From Mycobacterium sp. (GTDB taxonomy: Bacteria; Actinomycetota; Actinomycetes; Mycobacteriales; Mycobacteriaceae), in the NCBI GenBank assembly GCA_031292665.1, contig JARLGR010000005.1, forward strand, positions 1 to 39,373: a DNA stretch of 39,373 nucleotides. Direction: 5' to 3'. Positions 7,758 to 15,428 of this stretch are shown in pieces. The translations under genes and the position numbers were made by a program. The notes below the pieces were generated by a model. The model was not told the DNA's origin and did not search any database. It saw only the letters and a list, made by a program, of their open reading frames with translations. Position 1 is the stretch's first letter, and each line of letters opens with the position of its first letter.

Positions 7758-8891
7758 ATGGCTGCAATCTCTAGAGCCAGGACGCCTGACTCGGCATCCA
7801 GACCGACGGACTGTCCCTTCTGTGGTCAGCCACTTCTCAACAAACAAGCTATTGATCATCTCGCCGACAAAAAAGCGGCGTATGAGGCAAGGCTTCGCCG
7901 TGACCTCGAAGCTGAGGCTGAGGCACGCGCGGAAGTGAAGATAAAGGAGGCCAAGAAGTCCCTGGAGGCGGACGCGGCGAAGCAGCTCGAGTTGGCAAGA
8001 CAGGACAGCGCCAAAGAGGTTGCTAGCCTGCAGGCCCAGTTGCTTGAGCTTCAGAAGAACCAGGACGCGAAAGTCAAAGCCGAGCTCGGCAAGAAGCTCG
8101 CAGACGAGCGAGAAAGACTTGAGCTCAAGTACGGAAAGCAAGAAAAGCAGCTTCAGTCGACGCTCGAGAAAGTGCAAGAACAGAACTCAGAGCTGAAGCG
8201 GCGACTAGAGCGACTGTCTGCTGGTGATCGTGGCGACTTTAATGAGGAAGAGATCCTGGCTCGCCTGGTCCGCGCATTCCCCGACGACGACATCACGCGG
8301 ACCAGGCGTGGCCAGCGAGGTGCAGACATTTTCCAACGCGTGCGGTTCCGCACAGACGGAGACCTCGTCGAGGCGGGCCTCATCATCTACGAATGCAAGG
8401 ACACCTCGCAGTGGAGCAACAGCTTCATTACTCAGATGAAGTCGGAGGCAACGCAGCATGACACGCCATACTCGGTTCTCATTAGTCGACGATTTCCGCG
8501 GGGACTCAAAAATCTTGCTGTAATCGATGATGTCGTCGTCGTCGAGCCCGAACGAGCAGTTGCTCTTGCCGAAGTCATGCGGCGTATGGTCATCGAGACA
8601 TACCGGTCGTCAGCTATGGCTGGATCTCAGGCCGAGAAGACAGCAGAACTCTTCAGCTTCGTATCGAGTACTGAGTTCCGACAAGCTTTCAATTCCCTAT
8701 TTGAGGCGAGTAAGGCCTTACAGGAGAGCTTGGCCCGCGAGAGGCAGAACCACCTGAGAGTATGGACGGAACGAGATCGTCATTACCATGACATTGGCGA
8801 CAAGATCGTCCAGATTGACACACGCTTCAAGGCCATCCTGGAAGCCAAGGGCAAGGGTAGGGCACGTCGCCCACTTCGACCGACCGCCTGA
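7758..8891 (+). CDS. DUF2130-family coiled-coil protein with nuclease-like core
   Basis: The 377-residue product starts at ATG 7758, nine bases after AAGGAG. A single CPFCG knuckle (19-23) near the N-terminus lacks a second Cys pair. A charged coiled coil spans about residues 35-155. A DUF2130-type domain follows: EEILARLVRAFPDDDI, RGADIFQRV with D190, GLIIYECK with E212 and K214, and DTSQWSNSFI with W219. The order Asp, then Glu-x-Lys after a beta strand, resembles the PD-(D/E)xK nuclease fold. This is inference; the family is formally of unknown function. The C-terminus is again helical (ALQESLARERQNHLRVW). Codons are A/T-richer than in flanking core genes. A small ORF follows 65 bases downstream and may be co-transcribed. 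Confidence 0.8.
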   Translation: MAAISRARTPDSASRPTDCPFCGQPLLNKQAIDHLADKKAAYEARLRRDLEAEAEARAEVKIKEAKKSLEADAAKQLELARQDSAKEVASLQAQLLELQKNQDAKVKAELGKKLADERERLELKYGKQEKQLQSTLEKVQEQNSELKRRLERLSAGDRGDFNEEEILARLVRAFPDDDITRTRRGQRGADIFQRVRFRTDGDLVEAGLIIYECKDTSQWSNSFITQMKSEATQHDTPYSVLISRRFPRGLKNLAVIDDVVVVEPERAVALAEVMRRMVIETYRSSAMAGSQAEKTAELFSFVSSTEFRQAFNSLFEASKALQESLARERQNHLRVWTERDRHYHDIGDKIVQIDTRFKAILEAKGKGRARRPLRPTA

Positions 8892-8956
8892 TCTTCGGAC
8901 CCTGCAGCGAGCGACCCTCCAGGCGTAATGTCGCCCCCAGTTATGGAAGCACTGCC

Positions 8957-9187
8957 GTGACGAGTGTCGAGGCTCTTGCCGTCCATCGTCGTTGCGTAGA
9001 ACGAATAGAAGGAGCTTGGGCCGCCTTTCTCGCTCGACGAAGAGAACTTCTGGCTCAAGCAGAACGCTTTGGTTCAGCACCTGAGAAAGCCACCGAGTGG
9101 ATTCCACCGCCGCAGTTGGATCGCGGTGCGCGGACCAACGACTATCACCACCCCGAACGCCTTTTCGACGACGACGAAGCACCCTGA
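8957..9187 (+). CDS. Small hypothetical protein
   Basis: A GTG-initiated 76-residue frame 65 bases after the DUF2130 gene. It encodes an amphipathic helix (ALAVHRRCVERIEGAWAAFLARRRELLAQAERFG), then a short Pro-containing linker and an acidic tail ending DDDEAP. The residue mix is protein-like, and the frame closes just before the convergent oxidoreductase gene. I do not recognise a family, and no strong ribosome binding site precedes it. It could be a partner of the DUF2130 protein, judged only by position. Confidence 0.5.
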   Translation: MTSVEALAVHRRCVERIEGAWAAFLARRRELLAQAERFGSAPEKATEWIPPPQLDRGARTNDYHHPERLFDDDEAP

Positions 9188-9194
9188 CTTCCAG

Positions 9195-10283
9195 TCAGAT
9201 GTTGAACCGCCCGGCGAACCCGCGCAGGGGTAAGTCGGCGCTGGTGATGAGTCCCGGCGGCGCCGCCACCACCGACTTGATCGAGTTGAGCGCGGGCATG
9301 CCGGTCACGGTCATGCCGATAGAGGCGAAGTTGTCGGGGTTGGACAGGTCCACGCCGGGTTTTGGGAAGATCATGTGTTTGTTGTAGATGCACGGGTCGC
9401 CCAGGATCTGGGTGATGTAGCAGCCCTTGATATTCCAGCTCGGGTCGGTGTGCGGGGTCATCTGCCATTCCAGGTGCGTCTCGACCCGCGGAACCCCGTC
9501 GACCATACCCTGGTACTTGATGTAGTTCCCGCCCAGCGATCCCTTGGGCAGCGTGTACCAGCCCAGGTCGACGTCCTTGGTGCAGGCGCCCAGCTCGTAG
9601 CTGAACTTGACCTCGTCGAGGTGCAGATCGAAGCAGTCGGCCATCATCAGCACGCTGTCGGCGAAGACGCGGGTGTACTTCTCCAGCTTGGAAGGGATTT
9701 CCGGATCGTCGACCGGCCGGCCGTAGCCCACCTCGATCCAGGTGTCCTTGGAGTGGTGGCATGAGACGTCGACGGACTCGATCGTGGTGATGTTCTCGAT
9801 GTCGGCGACGTCGGCCGAGCACACCACCCCGAGGATCTGGTTCACGCCGGGGTTCATGCCCGTGCCATAGAAGGTCGCGCGGCCCTTCTCGCAGGCCTCG
9901 GCCAGCAACCGGGTCACCGGCTTGCCCGACGGGTGCGGGTGGTTGGTGTCGCGGTGCCAGCCGGTGATCCAGTCGGCGGTGGTGACGATGTTGATGCCCG
10001 CCTCAAGCACTTTGACGTAGAGGTCCTCGTCGGGGAACACGCCGTGGAAGGTGAGCACGTCCGGCTTGGCCGCGATGATCTCCTCGATGGTGCCGGTGGC
10101 CGTCACCCCGTTGGGCTCGATGCCCGCGAGCTCACCAGCATCGCGCCCGACCTTTTCCGGCGAATAGCAGTGCACGCCGATCAACTCGAGGTCCGGCTGC
10201 GTGGCGATGCGCTTGATCATCTCCTTGCCGACGTTCCCGGTGGCCGCCTGGAAGACGCGGATCGGTCGAGCGGGTGCATTCAT
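9195..10283 (-). CDS. DapB-fold NAD(P)-dependent oxidoreductase (diaminopentanoate dehydrogenase-like)
   Basis: A 362-residue protein with an N-terminal Rossmann fold (FQAATGNVGKEMIKRI, then LELIGVHCYSPEKVG). This is typical of the dihydrodipicolinate reductase N-terminal fold used by amine/diaminopentanoate dehydrogenase-like proteins; true DapB is shorter (about 250 residues). Mycobacteria carry several such paralogs, usually annotated as dihydrodipicolinate reductase-like, with unknown substrates. The central and C-terminal parts (GTGMNPGVNQILG, ISKD-type His-rich CHHSKDTW, GYGRPVDDPE) match that group. The ATG at 10283 has AAAGGC upstream. It begins five bases after the Rieske gene stops, so the two are an operon, and it may reduce or deaminate the oxygenated product (inference). 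Confidence 0.75.
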   Translation of the reverse strand: MNAPARPIRVFQAATGNVGKEMIKRIATQPDLELIGVHCYSPEKVGRDAGELAGIEPNGVTATGTIEEIIAAKPDVLTFHGVFPDEDLYVKVLEAGINIVTTADWITGWHRDTNHPHPSGKPVTRLLAEACEKGRATFYGTGMNPGVNQILGVVCSADVADIENITTIESVDVSCHHSKDTWIEVGYGRPVDDPEIPSKLEKYTRVFADSVLMMADCFDLHLDEVKFSYELGACTKDVDLGWYTLPKGSLGGNYIKYQGMVDGVPRVETHLEWQMTPHTDPSWNIKGCYITQILGDPCIYNKHMIFPKPGVDLSNPDNFASIGMTVTGMPALNSIKSVVAAPPGLITSADLPLRGFAGRFNI

Positions 10284-10288
10284 TCCGG

Positions 10289-11311
10289 TCAGCCTTTCTG
10301 GGATGCGTGAACTTCGGCGGTGCTGCCGCCGAGGCCGTCGGGGTAGAACTGCTTGGCCCACTTGCGAATTGCGGTGAAGCCCGCGTACTCGTCGGTGGCC
10401 AGCGCCGGTGGGTCCGAGTAGCGCTGGTGCGCCCAGATCTCGATGTCCTGGCTGAACTGGCGGATCACCTCCTGCCCGAACTCGCGCGCCTTGAGCTCGG
10501 CCCGGGCCGGATCCTTGCCCGGCGCCCGGCCGATGTAGACCATGAATCGGACATCGGAGGTGGACTCGTCGACCGGGGTGATCGCGGAGATGGTGCGGTT
10601 GTCGACCATGCCCCAGCTCTTGGTGACCGCGATGCCCAGCCCGCCGTTGATGGCCTCCACGCCGCTGTTGACGTCCTCGATCCTCTGGCCGTCGTCACCC
10701 TCGAAGGTGATCGTGAAGTCGACGAAGGACACCGCGTCGGCGAAGTCGTGGCGGGTGAAGACCGGGACGATCGGGGTGTTGTGCACGTATTTGAAATGCG
10801 CGAAGTCGACGCCGTTTTCGAGGACGTACTGCGGGTGCAGCTCCAGGCGCTCGCGGTACAACCTCTGCTGCGGGTAGTAATCGTGCGCGCTGCTGCCGTC
10901 TTCGAACGCGCCGAACACCTCCGGCGCGTCGAAGTACGGCTCGCGACGCTGCACGTCGTGCCAGATGTAGACCGAGCCGTTGCGTTCCACGACCGGGTAG
11001 GTGCGCATGCGCCTGCCGCGGTTGGGGTGATCCTGGTACGGGATGCAGACGTTGCGGCCCTCCTGGCTCCACTGCCAGCCGTGGAATGGGCACTGCAGCA
11101 CCTCGCCGACAACTTTGCCGCCATAGCCCAGGTGCGCGCCGAGGTGTTCGCAGTAGGCGTTCATCACCGTGAGCCGGCCGGACTCGGCCCGCCAGGCGAC
11201 CATTTCCTGGTCGAAGTACTTCATCTTGTGGACGTCGCCGACGCCGATCTCGTCGGACCAGGCGACCTGGAACCAGCCGGTCGGTTTCATCGACAACGGC
11301 GGCTTAGCCAT
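10289..11311 (-). CDS. Rieske non-heme iron oxygenase (KshA-like)
   Basis: The 340-residue protein is the terminal oxygenase of a Rieske system. The [2Fe-2S] ligands are C54-x-H56 (CEHLGAH) and C74-xx-H77 (CPFHGW). The mononuclear iron site is seen in ENGVDFAHFKYVH, giving bridging D169 and ligands H172 and H177, with a later acidic ligand probably in RQFSQDIEIW. The layout is closest to 3-ketosteroid 9-alpha-hydroxylase KshA and related mycobacterial paralogs, though shorter than KshA (about 385 residues), so a steroid-like or lipid substrate is likely but not proven. Such oxygenases need a reductase; none is in this operon, but one lies at 12564-13640. The ATG at 11311 is preceded by GGAGGAC. 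It is divergent from a TetR-family gene. Confidence 0.85.
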   Translation of the reverse strand: MAKPPLSMKPTGWFQVAWSDEIGVGDVHKMKYFDQEMVAWRAESGRLTVMNAYCEHLGAHLGYGGKVVGEVLQCPFHGWQWSQEGRNVCIPYQDHPNRGRRMRTYPVVERNGSVYIWHDVQRREPYFDAPEVFGAFEDGSSAHDYYPQQRLYRERLELHPQYVLENGVDFAHFKYVHNTPIVPVFTRHDFADAVSFVDFTITFEGDDGQRIEDVNSGVEAINGGLGIAVTKSWGMVDNRTISAITPVDESTSDVRFMVYIGRAPGKDPARAELKAREFGQEVIRQFSQDIEIWAHQRYSDPPALATDEYAGFTAIRKWAKQFYPDGLGGSTAEVHASQKG

Positions 11312-11334
11312 GTGTGGTGTCCTCCACGCGTACG

Positions 11335-11394
11335 AATATAGGCGGCGAAGCCGCACAATCACAGTACCCTCTATGAAAGTGGTAGGCTCCGCGG
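11335..11394. promoter_or_regulatory. Divergent promoter region of the Rieske operon and tetR-type gene
   Basis: For the Rieske gene, a minus-strand -10 TATATT lies at 11335-11340 with the ribosome binding site downstream. For the TetR gene, TAGGCT at 11383-11388 sits six bases before the GTG, the spacing of a leaderless mycobacterial transcript. A weak inverted repeat, TACC at 11365-11368 and GGTA at 11381-11384, overlaps this area and could be an operator. A GCGGC-GAA-GCCGC palindrome lies at 11342-11354. Confidence 0.4.
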
Positions 11395-12039
11395 GTGACC
11401 AGGCCCACGGTCGCCGGGCCGCGCCCCAACCGGCGCCCCAATCGGCGTGGTCACGCGACCCGCGAGAACATGCTCGAGGCCGCGCTGAAGTCCCTCGCCT
11501 CCGGCGAGCCGGGCGCGGTATCGGCCAACCGCATCGCCAAGGAGATCGGCGCCACCTGGGGCGCGGTCCAGTACCAGTTCGGCGACACCGACGGCTTCTG
11601 GGCCGCCGTGTTGCACCGCACGGCCGAGCGGCGCGCCGAGACGTTCTCCGCGCCGGTGCGATCGGACGCACCCCTGCGCGAGCGCGTCGGCGCCATCATC
11701 GACACCCTCTACCGCGGCCTGGCGTCGCCGGATTCACGCGCGATCGAAAACCTGCGGGCCGCGCTGCCCCGGGATCCCGAGGAGCTCGAGCGTCTCTACC
11801 CGCGAACCGCCGCCGAACTCTTCTCCTGGGGCAAGAGCTGGCTGGAGACCTGCCAGAACGCCTTCGCCGGTCTCGACGTCGATCCCGGCCGGGTGCGCGA
11901 GGTGGCCGCCCTCATCCCCGGCGCCATGCGCGGACTGGTGTCGGAGCGCCAACTCGGCTCGTATGCCGATCTGGACATGGCGAGGCGGGGCCTGACGAAC
12001 GCGTTGGCCGCGTATCTGGAGCAGTCCCACGTCAAATGA
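11395..12039 (+). CDS. TetR-family transcriptional regulator
   Basis: A 214-residue one-domain-plus-sensor regulator. The N-terminal DNA-binding domain covers about residues 18-70: RENMLEAALKSLA, then the recognition helix region ANRIAKEIGATWGAVQYQFGDTDGFW, with the usual 'VQYxFG' phrase. The rest is an all-helical ligand-binding domain (ERVGAIIDTLYRGL, then LIPGAMRGLVSERQLG). It faces the Rieske-oxidoreductase operon across 83 bases, the usual position for a local repressor whose ligand is a substrate or product of that operon. The GTG at 11395 lies six bases after a -10-like TAGGCT, so translation is probably leaderless. Confidence 0.85.
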   Translation: MTRPTVAGPRPNRRPNRRGHATRENMLEAALKSLASGEPGAVSANRIAKEIGATWGAVQYQFGDTDGFWAAVLHRTAERRAETFSAPVRSDAPLRERVGAIIDTLYRGLASPDSRAIENLRAALPRDPEELERLYPRTAAELFSWGKSWLETCQNAFAGLDVDPGRVREVAALIPGAMRGLVSERQLGSYADLDMARRGLTNALAAYLEQSHVK

Positions 12040-12064
12040 CCCTGCGGTCTCTAGCCTTGAACGC

Positions 12065-12577
12065 GTGACATCCAGCGACATCACGATCCGTGCGGCGACG
12101 CCGGACGACTTCGCCCGCGTCGCCGAGATGCACTATGCGGTGTGGCGACGGTCCTGGGCCGGAATACTGATAGAGCCCCTGCTGGACATCCTGGGCCCGC
12201 CGCAACGCTGGGTCGCCGAGACCTACCCGCAAAACCTGAGCCGCCGCGGGTGGGCCATGTGGGTCGCCGAATCCGGTGGGCGCACAATCGGTGTGACGAT
12301 CTTCGGGCCGGACGAGGCCGAACCTGAGTCGATTCAAATCGACGCGCTGTACATCGCGGACGATCGCCAACGGCACGGCGTCGGCGGCCGACTGCTCGAT
12401 ACGGTGCTGAGCGCACATCCTTCGGGTGACGTGATCTTGTGGTGCGCCGAGCGGAACGCAAAGGCCCACCGCTTCTACGAAAAGAACCGGTTCTGCGCGG
12501 ACGGCCGTACCCTGGACTGGGAGCCACTGCCCGGTGTCAAAGTGGCCCACGTCGGCTACCGGCTCACCCGTCGATGA
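12065..12577 (+). CDS. GNAT-family N-acetyltransferase
   Basis: A 170-residue acetyltransferase. It opens with the family start TIRAATPDDFARVAEMH. The acetyl-CoA binding motif A is DALYIADDRQRHGVGGRLLD, where the pyrophosphate loop is RHGVGG. Motif B follows with NAKAHRFYEKNRF. Such enzymes transfer acetyl from acetyl-CoA to amines of small molecules or proteins; the acceptor cannot be read from sequence. The GTG at 12065 starts 25 bases after the TetR gene stops, so the two may be co-transcribed. Its last 14 bases overlap the convergent end of the reductase gene. Confidence 0.8.
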   Translation: MTSSDITIRAATPDDFARVAEMHYAVWRRSWAGILIEPLLDILGPPQRWVAETYPQNLSRRGWAMWVAESGGRTIGVTIFGPDEAEPESIQIDALYIADDRQRHGVGGRLLDTVLSAHPSGDVILWCAERNAKAHRFYEKNRFCADGRTLDWEPLPGVKVAHVGYRLTRR

Positions 12578-13640
12578 CGATCCGGCCGCAGCGCGCCCGG
12601 GACACGCAGATCAGCATCTCGTCATCGCCCACCGCAATGCGGCCCCGGTGATCGACCTGTCCCGCAAGAAGTCTCACCTTACAGGTCCCGCAGAAGCCTT
12701 GCCGGCACGAGTGTGGCGTCGTCGGGTGGTGATCGAGCATCACGTCAAGCGCCGACCGATTCGCCGGAACGCCGAGCACCTGCCGCGACCGGGCGAGTTC
12801 CACTTCGAAGGGAACGCCGTCGACGACCGGCGGCGGGCTGAACCGCTCGTAATGCAGTGGGGCGTCGGCGTGCTCGTCGCGGGCCAGACGCACGGCTTCC
12901 AGCATGGCGCTCGGCCCGCACACGTAAACGGCCGTCGTCGGACCGGCACCGGCCAGTAGGTCGTCGACGCCGGCGAAGCCGCCGTGCTCGTCGTCGGCCC
13001 ACACGGTCACCCGATCCGGGGCCACCGACACGACCTCGTCGAGGAACGGCATGTACTCGCGGCTGCGGCCGGCATACACTGCGCGCCAGTCGATTCCGCG
13101 TCGCTGCGCCGCACGGATCATCGGCAGGATCGGCGTCACCCCGATGCCGCCGATCACGAACAGCACGTCACGCTCGGCAGTGCCGAGATAGAACGCGTTG
13201 CGCGGGCCTTCGAACTCACATGTGTCACCGGCGTCGAAAGCCTCATGTGTCTCGATCGATCCGCCGCCGCCGTCGGGGATGCGGCGGACGGCGATGCGAT
13301 AGTCCGTGCGCCGCCCCGGCGGACCGCACAGCGAGTACTGCCGGCGTCGTCCAGACGGCAGCGCCACATCGATGTGGGCGCCGGGGGTCCACGACGGCAG
13401 CAATCCGCCGTCCGGATCGGCCAGCGTCAACGCCACCACGTCGGGGGCCACGAGTTCACGCTTGATGACTACTGCGCTCTGCGTGCGCCGCACCGGCGTG
13501 ACCCGCGACGGGTTCCACCGCGAGATCGAGGCGAACCCTTCGGTCAACACGCGGAGGCCCCACAACACCGCTCCCAGGCGATCGCGGTCCCGCCGGCCGT
13601 AGAGGTCGGCGGGACGACTGGCCCAAATGCTTTCCGGCAT
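12564..13640 (-). CDS. Flavin/NAD/[2Fe-2S] oxidoreductase (phthalate-dioxygenase-reductase type)
   Basis: A 358-residue electron-transfer protein with domains in the order flavin, NAD(P), plant-type ferredoxin. RRQYSLCGPPG (about 99-109) is the flavin motif RxYSL. GGIGVTPI (about 164-171) is the NAD(P) motif. The C-terminus has C312, C317, C320 and C345 (SCRQGFCGTC, then ICVSRA), which bind the [2Fe-2S] cluster. Enzymes of this type pass electrons from NAD(P)H to Rieske oxygenases or di-iron hydroxylases. It is the last gene of the SRPBCC-PF10118-ephD operon, seven bases after the hydrolase-SDR gene. Possible partners are the di-iron-like protein in its own operon or the nearby Rieske oxygenase. 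Confidence 0.85.
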   Translation of the reverse strand: MPESIWASRPADLYGRRDRDRLGAVLWGLRVLTEGFASISRWNPSRVTPVRRTQSAVVIKRELVAPDVVALTLADPDGGLLPSWTPGAHIDVALPSGRRRQYSLCGPPGRRTDYRIAVRRIPDGGGGSIETHEAFDAGDTCEFEGPRNAFYLGTAERDVLFVIGGIGVTPILPMIRAAQRRGIDWRAVYAGRSREYMPFLDEVVSVAPDRVTVWADDEHGGFAGVDDLLAGAGPTTAVYVCGPSAMLEAVRLARDEHADAPLHYERFSPPPVVDGVPFEVELARSRQVLGVPANRSALDVMLDHHPTTPHSCRQGFCGTCKVRLLAGQVDHRGRIAVGDDEMLICVSRARCGRIVIDG

Positions 13641-13647
13641 AGTCGCT

Positions 13648-15414
13648 CTATGTCTGCCGGATATCGACGCGGGCGAACATGCGGATCAGCGACGGGCTGA
13701 TGCGCCGCATCGCGTAGCCGATCCGGGATTCGGCGGCGATCGGCACCACGGCGGGCCCGGTTCCGACCGCCTTCACGATCGCCTTCGCCACTGCCTCGGG
13801 CGTGAAGTTGCGCCGCCGGTACGCCTTGTCGGCTTTCTCGCGCGCCCGTTCCTGCTGTTCGGCGGTCATGCCGGCGTAGATGGTGTTTTTGGCGATGTTG
13901 GTGTTGACGAATCCGGGGCACACGGCCGTGACGGTAATGCCCTCGTCGGCGAAGTCGGCCCGCAACGCCTCGCTGAACCCCAGCACCGCCGCCTTGGTGG
14001 TGCTGTAGGCCACCATGGATTTCGACGGCAGGAACGCCGCCGCCGACGCCACGTTGATGATCGTTCCGCCCTGACCGCGCTCGACCATCTGCGCCCCGAA
14101 CGCCCTGCTGCCGGCGATGACGCCGCGGACGTTGACCCCGATGATGGCGTCCCAGTTCGCCGGGCTGGTTTCCAGGAATCGGCCCGCCATCCCGATGCCC
14201 GCGTTGTTCACCAGGATGTCGACCACGCCGTGTTGATTGAGCGCCTGCGCTGCAAGGTCATTCATCGCGAATTCGTCGCTGACGTCGACCTGGTGGACGG
14301 CGGCCTCGGCGCCCGCCGCGCGGACGGCATCGGCCGTTTCGTTGGCCGCCTTGAGGTCGCGGTCGACGATCACCACCTTGCGGGCGCCGCGCCGGGCCAG
14401 CTCCACCGCGGTGGCCCTGCCGATGCCCGCGCCCCCTCCGGTAACCAGCGCCAGCGCGCCGCGCACCTCGCGCGGCGCGATCCGCACCGCCGGCGCGCCC
14501 GAACTCGCCACGCCGCCGGCGTTTCGGTCGACCCATTCGCTTGTCAGCCGGGCGATGACATCGGGGCGCGACGTCACCACCCAGTGCCCGCCCTCGATCG
14601 GGACCACCCTTCCGCCGGCCGGAATGGCTCCGGTGAAGCGTTGCAGGGCGGGCGTCACGAAGATGTCCTTGCGCGGCACCAGAACCTGGACCGCGACGGT
14701 GGTCTCGGGCAGTCGCGGTCCGGGTGACAGCATCGGCGCCGGCATGTTTTCCCGGTACAGGTTCAGCCCGTTCAGATAGTCGCGGACGGACCGCGGCGTC
14801 GCGCGGCGTTGGCTGCGGGTGCTCGAGCGGCCGATGCGTTCAACGGCTTCAACGACTTTCCCGCCGACGCGCAAGCGAAACGCCAATTCCGGCAGGCCCG
14901 GGCACAGGAAGAAGCCGATGTACCCCGACGACGTCAGCTGCCGGGCGACCTGACCCAGGGCACGGGCGGTGCGCGCCGACCGCAGGAAGGCGCCGGCGTA
15001 CCGCAGGTGCGGTCCCGAGATCGAAGTGAAGGAGGCCACTTTCCCCATCGCCGGGCCCATCACGGACTCGTCCGTGATGGCCGCCCAGGTCTGGATCGAG
15101 CCCCAGTCGTGGCCGAGCAGGTGGACCCGCCCGACGCCAAGGCTGTCGATCACCGCACGGAGGTCCGACACCAGCTGCACGAAGGCGTACCCGGATCGGG
15201 TTGCCGGACGGGAGGATTCGCCGGCCCCGCGCACGTCGTAGGCCACGAAGTTGTAGCGACCGCCGAGTTGGTCGGCCACGCCGTCCCACACGTGGTGGTT
15301 GTCGGGAAAACCGTGTACTGCCAGGATGGTTGGGCGCTGCGGGTCGATGTCGGTGTATCGGTGCACGGCCAACGAGACGCCGTCCGGGGCGGTGATGGTC
15401 GAGGTGATCGGCAT
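13648..15414 (-). CDS. ephD: EphD-type fusion: alpha/beta hydrolase plus short-chain dehydrogenase
   Basis: This 588-residue protein joins two enzymes. Residues 1-290 are an epoxide-hydrolase-like alpha/beta hydrolase, with oxyanion motif HGFPDN (34-39), nucleophile D103 in GHDWGS and His 277 in EGGHWVV. Residues about 318-588 are a classical SDR, with TGGGAGIG at 325-332, NNAG near 403, and the S457/Y470/K474 triad. M. tuberculosis EphD (Rv2214c) has the same architecture and nearly the same length, and affects metabolism of oxygenated mycolic acids. Orthology is likely but paralogs exist, so the symbol is provisional. It sits in a tight operon: 14 bases after the PF10118 gene and seven before the reductase. 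Both active sites seem complete. Confidence 0.75.
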   Translation of the reverse strand: MPITSTITAPDGVSLAVHRYTDIDPQRPTILAVHGFPDNHHVWDGVADQLGGRYNFVAYDVRGAGESSRPATRSGYAFVQLVSDLRAVIDSLGVGRVHLLGHDWGSIQTWAAITDESVMGPAMGKVASFTSISGPHLRYAGAFLRSARTARALGQVARQLTSSGYIGFFLCPGLPELAFRLRVGGKVVEAVERIGRSSTRSQRRATPRSVRDYLNGLNLYRENMPAPMLSPGPRLPETTVAVQVLVPRKDIFVTPALQRFTGAIPAGGRVVPIEGGHWVVTSRPDVIARLTSEWVDRNAGGVASSGAPAVRIAPREVRGALALVTGGGAGIGRATAVELARRGARKVVIVDRDLKAANETADAVRAAGAEAAVHQVDVSDEFAMNDLAAQALNQHGVVDILVNNAGIGMAGRFLETSPANWDAIIGVNVRGVIAGSRAFGAQMVERGQGGTIINVASAAAFLPSKSMVAYSTTKAAVLGFSEALRADFADEGITVTAVCPGFVNTNIAKNTIYAGMTAEQQERAREKADKAYRRRNFTPEAVAKAIVKAVGTGPAVVPIAAESRIGYAMRRISPSLIRMFARVDIRQT

Positions 15415-15428
15415 ACGTCAGTGCTAAG

